A DNA stretch of 64,000 nt, taken from contig NZ_JAABLQ010000004.1 in NCBI RefSeq assembly GCF_009915765.1, forward strand, positions 186,001 to 250,000. Reading direction: 5' to 3'. The notes below the pieces were generated by a model. The model searched no databases and was not told the origin of the DNA. It was given only the letters and a program-made list of their open reading frames with translations. Of this stretch, positions 26,443-33,143 are shown in pieces (position 1 is the first letter of the stretch; each line of letters begins with the position of its first letter). Both the position numbers and the translations under genes were made by a program. This DNA comes from Pannonibacter sp. XCT-53. Its GTDB lineage: Bacteria > Pseudomonadota > Alphaproteobacteria > Rhizobiales > Stappiaceae.

Positions 26443-26964
26443 TTAGCCGGCAAATGGCTTGCTGTCGCTCCGCTGGAACAACCGCTTCAGCCTTGCATCG
26501 ACCTTCATCGCCATCGACACGGCCCAGGGGATCGGGCGGCGGTTGAAGGCGATCTTGCGCACATAGACCGGCACATGCCAGATCGCGTGGGTGCCGACCG
26601 GGAACATCATGCTCACGCCCGGCCGGCCGACATAGGTGTTGCCCCTGTCGTCGGTGATATGGACCTCGCCTTCGAGGAACAGGACCGTCTCGTCCCAGAA
26701 GAAATGCCAGTGGAACCGGCCGGCGGTGCAATCCCAGTGATCGGTCGAGGACCAGCCGTTGGTCCCCATCGACAGACTGTCCAGCCGGGCCTGCGGGGTG
26801 CCGTCGATGATCCAGTCCTTGCGAATGGGCGCGCTGCGCAGCGAGGTCTTGGTCAGGGCGGCATAGGCAAAGGCGGGCGGCTCCGAAACGATCCTGATCG
26901 TGCCATTCGGGTCTGTCTGGTCACTGGCAGCAAAGCTGAAGCTGCCGTTTTCAGCAATCGTCAT
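26443..26964 (-). CDS. Cupin-domain protein of unknown role
   Basis: 173 residues from ATG 26964 with GAGGCGAGATC upstream. A cupin barrel is indicated by HWHFFWDETVLFLEGEVHI (metal-binding His/Glu motif 1) and GVSMMFPVGTHAIWHVP (motif 2, with the His). The N-terminal 80 residues are not assigned. Related proteins are described as small cupin-domain (DUF861-like) sugar-binding or stress proteins. No operon partner. A perfect 9-base palindrome 40 bases upstream suggests dedicated regulation. Confidence 0.8.
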   Translation of the reverse strand: MTIAENGSFSFAASDQTDPNGTIRIVSEPPAFAYAALTKTSLRSAPIRKDWIIDGTPQARLDSLSMGTNGWSSTDHWDCTAGRFHWHFFWDETVLFLEGEVHITDDRGNTYVGRPGVSMMFPVGTHAIWHVPVYVRKIAFNRRPIPWAVSMAMKVDARLKRLFQRSDSKPFAG

Positions 26965-27003
26965 GATCTCGCCTCGTCGATGTCCCTTGGTGCCTCTTGC
27001 GGG

Positions 27004-27024
27004 CACCTGTTGCGACAACAGGTG
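27004..27024 (-). promoter_or_regulatory. Perfect inverted repeat upstream of the cupin gene
   Basis: CACCTGTTG, CGA, CAACAGGTG: nine-base perfect arms around three bases, 40 bases before the cupin ATG. The size and spacing fit a TetR- or MarR-like dimer operator, or an RNA hairpin in the leader. No regulator gene is adjacent. Confidence 0.55.
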
Positions 27025-27109
27025 TCGCACACCCCTGATTTCAGTCAGGTTTATCGGCGGCTGGACGAGGCTTCTGATTGCAAAAGCGGTTAATCAATGG
27101 TCGCCGGTT

Positions 27110-27664
27110 TCAATCAACTTGTCGGCTATACCTCGGAGCTGCTTGCGCCCAGCTCTCGATGTCATGCGGCCGGCCTTCGCTTTCGGCGAAGGCGACGATG
27201 TCGCGGGCCAGGATTGCCTCGAACAGCGGCAGCGAGGTGACCACCATGCGCCGGCCCCGGTCGAAGATCAGCACCTCGAAGCCCTGGCCGATCCGCTCGC
27301 GCAGATAGGGCACTATGTCGCTGGCCTTCCATGTCTGGGGACGGGCCGGATCGACAAACAGCACGTAGACCCGCTCGATCGGGTCACGGTGGAAATAGGC
27401 TCCCGCGTCGAGCGGGTGCGGGATCCGGTTGCGGTCCGGCGCGTTCGTCACCCGGGCCGACAGATAGGCGCAGTGATAGGCAAGGCAGGCCGCAGGGCGC
27501 TCCGGAGCGCCGAAGATGCCGCAGCCGCCATCCTTGATGTGGTGGCAGGGCCGGTACATCGGCTTGTCGAGCGGGCCGATCTCGGGCAGGTCACAGCAAT
27601 AGGTGCAGGTCCGGCACCAGGACACGCGGCTTCCGGCTTCCTTCTTGCGTTTTGCCTGCCCCAC
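27110..27664 (-). CDS. YkgJ-family cysteine-cluster protein
   Basis: 184 residues from a GTG at 27664, preceded by GGAGGGAG; a TTG at 27691 is the upstream alternative. The N-terminus carries the C-x2-C-x2-CC cluster (C17, C20, C23, C24: WCRTCTYCC) and later CHHIKDGGCGIF and ACLAYHC, the pattern of YkgJ/Fe-S-or-zinc-cluster proteins. The second half (VLIFDRGRRMVVTSLPLFEAIL) is a conserved extension of unknown role. Metal type and function are unknown. It stands alone upstream of tRNA-Leu. Confidence 0.82.
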   Translation of the reverse strand: MGQAKRKKEAGSRVSWCRTCTYCCDLPEIGPLDKPMYRPCHHIKDGGCGIFGAPERPAACLAYHCAYLSARVTNAPDRNRIPHPLDAGAYFHRDPIERVYVLFVDPARPQTWKASDIVPYLRERIGQGFEVLIFDRGRRMVVTSLPLFEAILARDIVAFAESEGRPHDIESWAQAAPRYSRQVD

Positions 27665-27807
27665 TCGGGTCTCCCTCCGGTGTCTGCTCAAGGCTGCCAG
27701 ATTAGGGATTTGTGCTGCAAGCTCAAGGGGCTGCTGCGACAGATCGGGATTTGGGGATGCGCCTTCCAGGCGTCAGGCACCATGTCCGACGTCGCGCGGA
27801 CGGCCGA

Positions 27808-27894
27808 TGGTGCCCCTGGCCCGACTCGAACGGGCACTCCTTCACAGGAAACGGATTTTGAATCCGCCGCGTCTACCAATTCCGCCACAGGGGC
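27808..27894 (-). tRNA. tRNA-Leu (anticodon CAA)
   Basis: Read on the minus strand: acceptor GCCCCTG pairs with CAGGGGC, D-arm GCGGAATTGGTAGACGC, anticodon arm GCGGATTCAAAATCCGT with CAA in the loop, a long variable arm (TTCCTGTGAAGGAG region) as required for tRNA-Leu, T-arm TTCGAGTC, and an encoded CCA at 27808-27810. It is 84 bases without CCA. It reads TTG codons. Confidence 0.97.
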
Positions 27895-28088
27895 CTGTGT
27901 CGTGGTGCGCGACTATAGCCACGCCGGGCAGGGCGTCAATCGCTTTGCCGCCGGTTTCCCCGATGCCGGCAGGCGCTCCGCGATGCTGCGGTGCAGCGAA
28001 TTTTCCGCTCCGGCCGCTGCCGTGCCGTGACAAGACTGTGCGGCCCGGCTATTGAGGGCAGCATGTTTCATCGAATTGCCAGGTTGCC

Positions 28089-28667
28089 ATGCTGAGACGA
28101 CTTTACGACTGGACCCTGTCCCTTGCCTCCGGACCGCGCGCGCCCTCTGCGCTCGGAACTGTCTCCTTCATCGAAAGCTCCTTCTTTCCGATCCCGCCGG
28201 ATCTTCTTCTGATCCCCATGGTCATCGCCAAGCGCGAGAAGGCCTGGTGGTATGCCTTTCTCTGCACCGTGACCTCGGTGCTGGGCGGTGTGGCCGGCTA
28301 TTTCATCGGTGCCTTCCTGTTCGAGCAGATCGCCCGGCCGATCCTCGACTTCTACGGCTACATGGACAAGTTCGACGAGTTCAGCGCCGTCTTCAACGAA
28401 TGGGGCTGGTGGTTCGTCTTCTTCGCCGGCCTGACGCCCTTCCCCTACAAGGTGATCACCATCTCGGCCGGGGCCACCGGGCTGTCGATGCCCGTCTTCC
28501 TCGCGGCCAGCATCATCTCGCGCGGCATGCGCTTCTTCATGGTGGCGGGCCTGCTCTACTTCTTCGGGCCGGCGATCCGCGACTTCATCGAGAAGCGGCT
28601 TGGCCTTGTTTTCACCGTCTTCGTCGTGCTCCTCTTCGGCGGCTTCGCGCTGATCAAGTTCATCTGA
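28089..28667 (+). CDS. YqaA-type DedA/SNARE-associated membrane protein
   Basis: 192 residues with about five hydrophobic segments. Landmarks are SFIESSFFPIPPDLLLIP, GGVAGYFIGAFLFE and FAGLTPFPYKVITISAG, which place it in the YqaA branch of the DedA superfamily (VTT domain). DedA proteins are inner-membrane proteins implicated in undecaprenyl phosphate or phospholipid flipping. It lies 14 bases before dsbB in a short same-strand run, a pairing repeatedly seen in this order, so they may be cotranscribed. Confidence 0.9.
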   Translation: MLRRLYDWTLSLASGPRAPSALGTVSFIESSFFPIPPDLLLIPMVIAKREKAWWYAFLCTVTSVLGGVAGYFIGAFLFEQIARPILDFYGYMDKFDEFSAVFNEWGWWFVFFAGLTPFPYKVITISAGATGLSMPVFLAASIISRGMRFFMVAGLLYFFGPAIRDFIEKRLGLVFTVFVVLLFGGFALIKFI

Positions 28668-28681
28668 AGGAGAGGTCTCCC

Positions 28682-29209
28682 ATGTCCGCGTTCGGCACCC
28701 GCTCGTCCCGCCTCGCCCTGCTTGCGAACAGCGTGGTGCTGGTGGGCGGGGGCGCCGCGATCGCCGCGGCATGGGGCTTCCAGCTCATCGGCGGCTACAG
28801 CCCCTGCAAGCTCTGCCTCGAGCAGCGCATCCCCTATTACATCGGCCTGCCACTGGCCCTGGTGGCGCTCGCGGCGCTGCTGACCCGGCGCCATGGAGCG
28901 GCGGCGCTCCTGCTCCTGCTCGTGGCGGCGGTGTTTGCCTATGGTGCGGGCCTCGGCGTCTATCAGGCCGGGGCGGAGTGGCAGTTCTGGGCCGGACCGA
29001 GCGATTGCGGTGGCGGTTCCGGGGCTCCGGCCTCGGCGGCCACCATGCTGCACGCGCTCCAGACGACCCGGGTGGTGTCCTGCACCGAGGCCAGCTGGCG
29101 GCTGCTCGGCCTGTCCTTTGCCGGCTGGAACGTCGTTGCCTCCGGGGGTGTTGCGCTTCTGGCCCTGGCTGCGGCACTCTTTGCCCGCACGGCGCGGAAG
29201 GGAAGCTGA
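28682..29209 (+). CDS. dsbB: DsbB-family disulfide bond formation protein
   Basis: 175 residues with four membrane spans, AGGAGAGG just upstream of the ATG. The first periplasmic loop carries the redox pair C42-C45 (CKLC) followed by EQRIPYY, and the second loop carries C109 and C134, the full four-cysteine set needed to reoxidise DsbA and pass electrons to quinone. Shorter than some DsbB proteins but complete. It is preceded by the YqaA gene and followed at 3 bases by a small tail-anchored protein. Confidence 0.92.
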   Translation: MSAFGTRSSRLALLANSVVLVGGGAAIAAAWGFQLIGGYSPCKLCLEQRIPYYIGLPLALVALAALLTRRHGAAALLLLLVAAVFAYGAGLGVYQAGAEWQFWAGPSDCGGGSGAPASAATMLHALQTTRVVSCTEASWRLLGLSFAGWNVVASGGVALLALAAALFARTARKGS

Positions 29210-29212
29210 GCC

Positions 29213-29470
29213 ATGGGAGAGCGGGAACGGCGGGAGCGGGCACGGGCCGAGGAGGCGCGCAAGGCGCTGGCCCGGGTCGAGGCGGAAAGCGAGACCATTG
29301 TCGGCTCGTCGGCGCGGCGCATGGCCACCCATGCCCGTGATCACTTCGGCGGGGCGGACAAGAACCAGGACGACCGGATCGAGGTCTGGGGCACGCGCAT
29401 CGGCCGCGGCCTCGGTCTCGTCTTCGCCGTGGGGCTTCTCATCTATCTGTTCGTCACCTATGTGAAGTGA
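29213..29470 (+). CDS. Small single-span membrane protein, unknown
   Basis: 85 residues. The first 55 are highly charged (RERRERARAEEARKALARVEAE, shown here by its start only) and likely helical or coiled coil; the last 20 (LGLVFAVGLLIYLFVTYVK) form one membrane span with two or three residues beyond, so a tail-anchored topology is likely. It starts 3 bases after dsbB and precedes the metallopeptidase gene, so it is in the same transcription unit. No family recognised. Confidence 0.7.
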   Translation: MGERERRERARAEEARKALARVEAESETIVGSSARRMATHARDHFGGADKNQDDRIEVWGTRIGRGLGLVFAVGLLIYLFVTYVK

Positions 29471-29500
29471 CCGTTGGCCACAGCACAGGTGACTTGCGAC

Positions 29501-29920
29501 GTGAGCGATTCCGTTTCCCTCTGGTCCGGCCTCAGCGCGCCGGATCTGGCCACCTTCGAGGCCATTGCCGCCGAGGCCTATGCCGGCCTGCCGGACGAGT
29601 TCCGTGCCCTCTGCCGTGATCTCGTGATCGGCATCGAGGATTTCCCCACGGACGAGATGCTGGACAGCGTCGGGCTCGAGGATCCCTTCGATCTGCTCGG
29701 ACTGTTCCAGGGATCGGGCCTGCCGCAGACGGGCGGCGCGGTCTTCACAGGTCAGGAGCCCAACCGCATCTGGCTGTTCCGCCGGCCGATCCTCGACTAC
29801 TGGGCCGGCTACGAGGAAAGCCTCGGCGACGTGATTGCCCATGTGCTCGTGCACGAGATCGGGCACCACTTCGGCCTGTCCGACGAGGACATGGAAGCAA
29901 TCGAGGCCGCAGCGGACTGA
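29501..29920 (+). CDS. Zincin-like metallopeptidase family protein
   Basis: About 139 residues from GTG 29501, which has AGGTGA eight bases upstream; a TTG at 29474 and a GTG at 29489 are alternatives. The HExxH zinc site is in HVLVHEIGHHFGLSDEDM near the C-terminus, with the glutamate-rich tail that supplies the third ligand in this minimal family (DUF1025 type). The family is widespread in alphaproteobacteria; substrate is unknown. It follows the small membrane protein by 30 bases. Confidence 0.85.
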   Translation: MSDSVSLWSGLSAPDLATFEAIAAEAYAGLPDEFRALCRDLVIGIEDFPTDEMLDSVGLEDPFDLLGLFQGSGLPQTGGAVFTGQEPNRIWLFRRPILDYWAGYEESLGDVIAHVLVHEIGHHFGLSDEDMEAIEAAAD

Positions 29921-29963
29921 CCGTGCGGCCTCGATCTGAAGGTCGAAATCAGGCGCGACGCGC

Positions 29964-30503
29964 TTACTTGGCCTCTTCAGCCTTGGCGCGCTCGATCGCC
30001 TCGACGATGAGCTTGCGGGCGACGTCCGGCCCTTCGATGCCGGTGACCTTGACCCACTTGCCGGGCTCGAGATCCTTGTAGTGCTCGAAGAAGTGCTTGA
30101 TCTGCGCGATGGTGATCGCGGGCAGGTCGTCGACCGAATGCACCTTGTCGTAGCGCTTGGTCAGCTTCGAGCTCGGGACGGCGATGATCTTCTCGTCCTG
30201 GCCGCTCTCGTCTTCCATGATCAGCACGCCGATCGGGCGGCAGCTCATGATCGCGCCCGGCACGATCGGGCGCTGGTTGGCCACGATCACGTCGATCGGG
30301 TCGCCGTCGCCGCACAGGGTGTGGGGCACGAAGCCGTAGTTCCCCGGGTAGCGCATGGGCGTGTAGAGGAAGCGGTCCACGTACATGGCACCGGCAGCCT
30401 TGTCCATCTCGTATTTGATCGGCTCGCCACCGACGGAGACTTCAATGATGACGTTGATTTCTTCCGGCGGGTTCTTGCCAATCGGCACGGCATCAATACG
30501 CAT
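29964..30503 (-). CDS. ppa: Inorganic pyrophosphatase (family I)
   Basis: 179 residues starting MRIDAVPIGKNPPEEINV, the standard family I start. Active-site motif GDGDPIDVIVAN carries the metal-binding aspartates; KYEMDKAAGAMYVDRFLY and YGFVPHTLCGDG are conserved. It hydrolyses pyrophosphate and so drives biosynthetic reactions. Converges on the metallopeptidase gene with 43 bases between stops. The open frame continues upstream but ATG 30503 has GGAGCAATCCC before it. Confidence 0.97.
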   Translation of the reverse strand: MRIDAVPIGKNPPEEINVIIEVSVGGEPIKYEMDKAAGAMYVDRFLYTPMRYPGNYGFVPHTLCGDGDPIDVIVANQRPIVPGAIMSCRPIGVLIMEDESGQDEKIIAVPSSKLTKRYDKVHSVDDLPAITIAQIKHFFEHYKDLEPGKWVKVTGIEGPDVARKLIVEAIERAKAEEAK

Positions 30504-30666
30504 GGGATTGCTCCTTGAGTTGGTGCGCAGGTCTATTGCAGTCCGCGATGATCTGCGCAAGCACCAAGTGTTGCGCTGCAAGGAAAAGCCGGCGGCCGCA
30601 AGGCTGGAGAGGCGACGGAAGGGGGCCGCGAGGAAGGTTTCCGGCTGGCGGGCGACGCGGCTGCGA

Positions 30667-31185
30667 TCAGGACGGGTGCGCGGGCCAGCAGTAGACCAGC
30701 AGTTCCAGCTTGCGCCCGCCGGTCGTGTGCCAGCTGCGGCTGGTCAGTCGGCCGCCGAGGGCCCGGTAGAAGCCGCAGGCCGGCGTGTTGTCCCCGAGCA
30801 CCCGCACCGCGAGGCCGGGAAGCCGGCGGCTTTCGAGACTGGCGCGGGCCGCCTCGAACAGCTTCCGGCCGAAGCCGAGGCCCTGGTAATGCGGATGCAG
30901 GTACAGTTCGTAGATCTCGCCGGCAGCGGGCAGGCCGCGCATGCGGCAGGGGCCGGACGTGGCATAGCCGGCGACCTCGCCGCTGACCTCGATCAGGTCG
31001 ATCCGCACGCCGCGGGCCAGAGCATCCGCCCACCAGCGCGGCGTGCGGTTGGTCACCAGCCGCTCCAGATCAAGGCCATCGAGCAGGCCGCGATAGGCGC
31101 CACGCCATGCTGCGGCGTGGACGTCAGCCAGGGCGGCTGCATCCCCCTGACGGGCCGGACGGGTTTCGACGAGCTGCGTGTTCAT
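30667..31185 (-). CDS. GNAT-family N-acetyltransferase
   Basis: 172 residues. Acetyl-CoA binding motif A reads LYLHPHYQGLGFGRKLFEAAR with the Q/R-x-x-G-x-G loop; preceding strands (IDLIEVSGEVAGYATSG) and the following ALGGRLTSRSWHT complete the GNAT fold. RimI-like in general form, but the acceptor cannot be predicted. Monocistronic; its start is about 130 bases downstream of the terminator of the candidate small RNA. Confidence 0.85.
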   Translation of the reverse strand: MNTQLVETRPARQGDAAALADVHAAAWRGAYRGLLDGLDLERLVTNRTPRWWADALARGVRIDLIEVSGEVAGYATSGPCRMRGLPAAGEIYELYLHPHYQGLGFGRKLFEAARASLESRRLPGLAVRVLGDNTPACGFYRALGGRLTSRSWHTTGGRKLELLVYCWPAHPS

Positions 31186-31311
31186 GCGCCGGATGATACA
31201 GCGCTTGCGGCAACTGGCAAAAGCAAACGCACCGGCGGCGCGCAGCGAAGGCAGGATTTTTCGGTAATGGACCGTCGGGCGACGCGTGGAGCGGGATGCG
31301 GCCTGCCCGAA

Positions 31312-31343
31312 ATGAAAAGGGCCGGCAACGAGGCCGGCCCTTC
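31312..31343 (-). terminator. Intrinsic terminator ending the candidate small RNA
   Basis: AAGGGCCGGC and GCCGGCCCTT form a ten-base-pair stem around a six-base loop; on the minus strand it is followed by TTTTCATTT. The polarity shows that something is transcribed leftward from the gap to its right and ends before the GNAT gene. Confidence 0.75.
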
Positions 31344-31451
31344 AGGTGCCTCGCCCGAGTACGCGAGCACTGTGTCCGGAAGGTTCGGGCCCCGGGGGGC
31401 TGGGGGGCTAATGCGTACCGGGAACCTGGCCTGTCCGGACCGGACGAGGAA
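31312..31451 (-). ncRNA. Candidate small RNA with three stem-loops and an intrinsic terminator
   Basis: Within a 496-base gap with no credible gene (31186-31681). On the minus strand a -35-like TTCACA (near 31481-31486) and -10-like ATATTA (31458-31463) are 17 bases apart, predicting a start near 31451. The transcript would fold as SL1 (31374-31440: 13-base arms, 6-base bulge, loop containing CCCCCCAGCCCCCC), SL2 (31346-31370: GTGC/GCAC with TCGC/GCGA) and SL3 (31317-31342: ten-pair GC stem, loop, ending in TTTT). The structure is visible by pairing; transcription is inferred. It could instead be a leader of the GNAT gene. Confidence 0.5.
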
Positions 31452-31681
31452 TGGTCTTAATATGGGTGCTGTTTTTGGCCTGTGAAGGGCTCAAATGAGG
31501 CAAAACCAAGGTTTTTCAGCCCTCCTGCGCTGTCCTTGCCGATTTGCCGGCAAGCCAGATCGAGGGTTGCCAAGCGTGCGTCGGGCGGCGCATCATGACG
31601 GTCCTGTGACGGGCTGCGGTTGCGACCGGCAGTCTGGTCCGAAGGGTCTCTCGGGCGGGTCGCCCGACAGCAGGAGGCGCC

Positions 31682-32077
31682 ATGAACGACAGCGATACGG
31701 ACGCATCCGAACGTGGCGGCGAGCGGAGTGACCTCATCCCGCTCGCCGGATCCCAGCCCCCTCCAGCCCGGCCCGTGGTCGCCTTCGACCGGCGCGAGCT
31801 GGACCAGATCCTCCGGCTGTATGGCCGGATGGTGGCGGATGGCGAATGGCGCGACTATGCCATCGACCTCCTGCGCGACCGGGCCGTCTTCTCGGTGTTC
31901 CGCCGCTCCAGCGAGATGCCGCTCTACCGCATCGAGAAGGACCCGAAGCTGGCGCGCCGTCAGGGCGCCTACAGCGTGGTGGCGACGAACGGGATGATCC
32001 TGAAGCGCGGCCATGAGCTGGCCACCGTTCTCCGGGTGCTCGAGAAGAAACGGCACCTGCGTCTGGTTGATGCCTGA
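31682..32077 (+). CDS. DUF2794 domain protein
   Basis: 131 residues. After a disordered 30-residue N-terminus comes VVAFDRRELDQILRLYGRMVADGEWRDYAIDLLRD, with RIEKDPKLARRQGAYSV and GHELATVLRVLEKK later, which is the DUF2794 pattern conserved across Hyphomicrobiales. Function unknown; the domain is compact and basic. AGGAGG sits before the ATG. Monocistronic; the small-RNA candidate points the other way upstream. Confidence 0.9.
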   Translation: MNDSDTDASERGGERSDLIPLAGSQPPPARPVVAFDRRELDQILRLYGRMVADGEWRDYAIDLLRDRAVFSVFRRSSEMPLYRIEKDPKLARRQGAYSVVATNGMILKRGHELATVLRVLEKKRHLRLVDA

Positions 32078-32149
32078 GTGTGCCCACCAGCCGGTGCAGG
32101 ACCACGCCAGCGGTTGGCAGTCGCGTCCGTGATGACAAAAGGACGTGTC

Positions 32150-32183
32150 AAAAGCAGAAGGCCCGGGCGATGCCCGGGCCTTC
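32150..32183 (-). terminator. Intrinsic terminator of the Bax inhibitor-1 gene
   Basis: GAAGGCCCGGGC (32157-32168) and GCCCGGGCCTTC (32172-32183) form a 12-base-pair stem with a three-base loop; on the minus strand it is followed by TGCTTTTGAC. It lies 22 bases past the stop of the gene at 32205. Confidence 0.85.
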
Positions 32184-32204
32184 GCTCTTTCCGGTGTGAC
32201 CGGA

Positions 32205-32957
32205 TTACTCGCGGTTGCTGCCGAACAGCTGCAGCAGCATCACGAAGAGGTTGATGAAGTCGAGGTACAGACGCAGCGCGCCCATGATCGACTTCTTGGC
32301 AGCCACTTCGCTGTCGTCGCCAGCGTAGTACATTTCCTTGATCTGCTGGGTGTCATAGGCGGTCAGGCCAGCGAAGACCAGCACGCCGATCACCGAGATC
32401 GCGAACTGCAGGGCCGAAGACTCGAGGAAGATGTTCACGAGCGAGGCCAGCACGATGCCGATCAGACCCATGAACAGGAACGAACCCCAGGCCGACAGGT
32501 CCTTCTTGGTGGTGTAGCCGAACAGGCTCAGGGCACCGAAGGAAACGGCGGTGATGAAGAACACCCGGGCGATCGAGCCACCGGTGTAGACCATGAAGAT
32601 CGACGACAGCGACACGCCCATCACGGCGGCATAGACCCAGAAGGTCAGCTGCGCGGTGGCGGCGCTCATCGACTGGATGCGGAAGCTCAGGAACAGCACC
32701 ATACCCAGCGGGGCGAGCATCACGACCCACTTCAGCGGGCTCAGGTAGAGCGCCTGGCCGAGAGCGGTGAGCTGGCCCGAGGAATCCATGGCAAAGTTGG
32801 CCACGCCCAGGGCAAACAGGCCCGTGATGGCCAGACCCAGGGTCATGTAGTTGTAAACGCCCAGCATGTAGGAGCGCAGGCCCTCATCGATGCCGGCATC
32901 GGCGTAGCGGCCGGCGACCGCGTAGGGCGTCTGGTTGTTCCGGTCGAACGTCGACAT
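32205..32957 (-). CDS. Bax inhibitor-1/YccA family membrane protein
   Basis: 250 residues with seven predicted spans, ATG 32957 preceded by AAAGGGG. Family landmarks: YMLGVYNYMTLGLAITG, MGVSLSSIFMVYTGGSI, FGALSLFGYTTKKDLS and TAYDTQQIKEMY, the last being the conserved Asp-containing motif of the TMBIM pore. Likely a pH-sensitive ion leak protein or membrane-stress modulator; bacterial YccA interacts with FtsH. Monocistronic with a strong terminator. Codon use differs from neighbours, with a high share of favoured codons, suggesting high expression. Confidence 0.93.
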   Translation of the reverse strand: MSTFDRNNQTPYAVAGRYADAGIDEGLRSYMLGVYNYMTLGLAITGLFALGVANFAMDSSGQLTALGQALYLSPLKWVVMLAPLGMVLFLSFRIQSMSAATAQLTFWVYAAVMGVSLSSIFMVYTGGSIARVFFITAVSFGALSLFGYTTKKDLSAWGSFLFMGLIGIVLASLVNIFLESSALQFAISVIGVLVFAGLTAYDTQQIKEMYYAGDDSEVAAKKSIMGALRLYLDFINLFVMLLQLFGSNRE

Positions 32958-33096
32958 GTCAGTTTCCCCTTTTGTCGGTAACGTGGAAGCGAAGGCTTCC
33001 AAACCCGTTTGGCACAGAATATGGGAAAATTGCGTTACCTGAACAAGACGCCCCCTACGAAAAAACCATTACAGATCGTTCATGTTGGGGCGGGAA

Positions 33097-33133
33097 CCGG
33101 CACCCGCCGCGGCTGACGCGCCGCGGGTGCCGG
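33097..33133. other. Long GC hairpin after the ybbP-like gene
   Basis: CCGGCACCCGCCGCGG and CGCCGCGGGTGCCGG pair around a short loop, just past the stop at 33144. No T-run follows on the minus strand, so it may be a weak terminator or an mRNA 3' stabiliser. Confidence 0.5.
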
Positions 33134-33143
33134 CCGTCCGGCA

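Noticed and set aside
24661..27093. 810-codon plus-strand frame over phnF end, CHAD gene and cupin
   Set aside because: Antisense to CYTH/CHAD and cupin genes that have clear motifs.
31312..31500. 4.5S (SRP) or 6S RNA gene
   Set aside because: The conserved SRP GGAAGGAAGCAGCC-like loop is missing and the fold is three successive hairpins rather than the long 6S rod with a central bubble.
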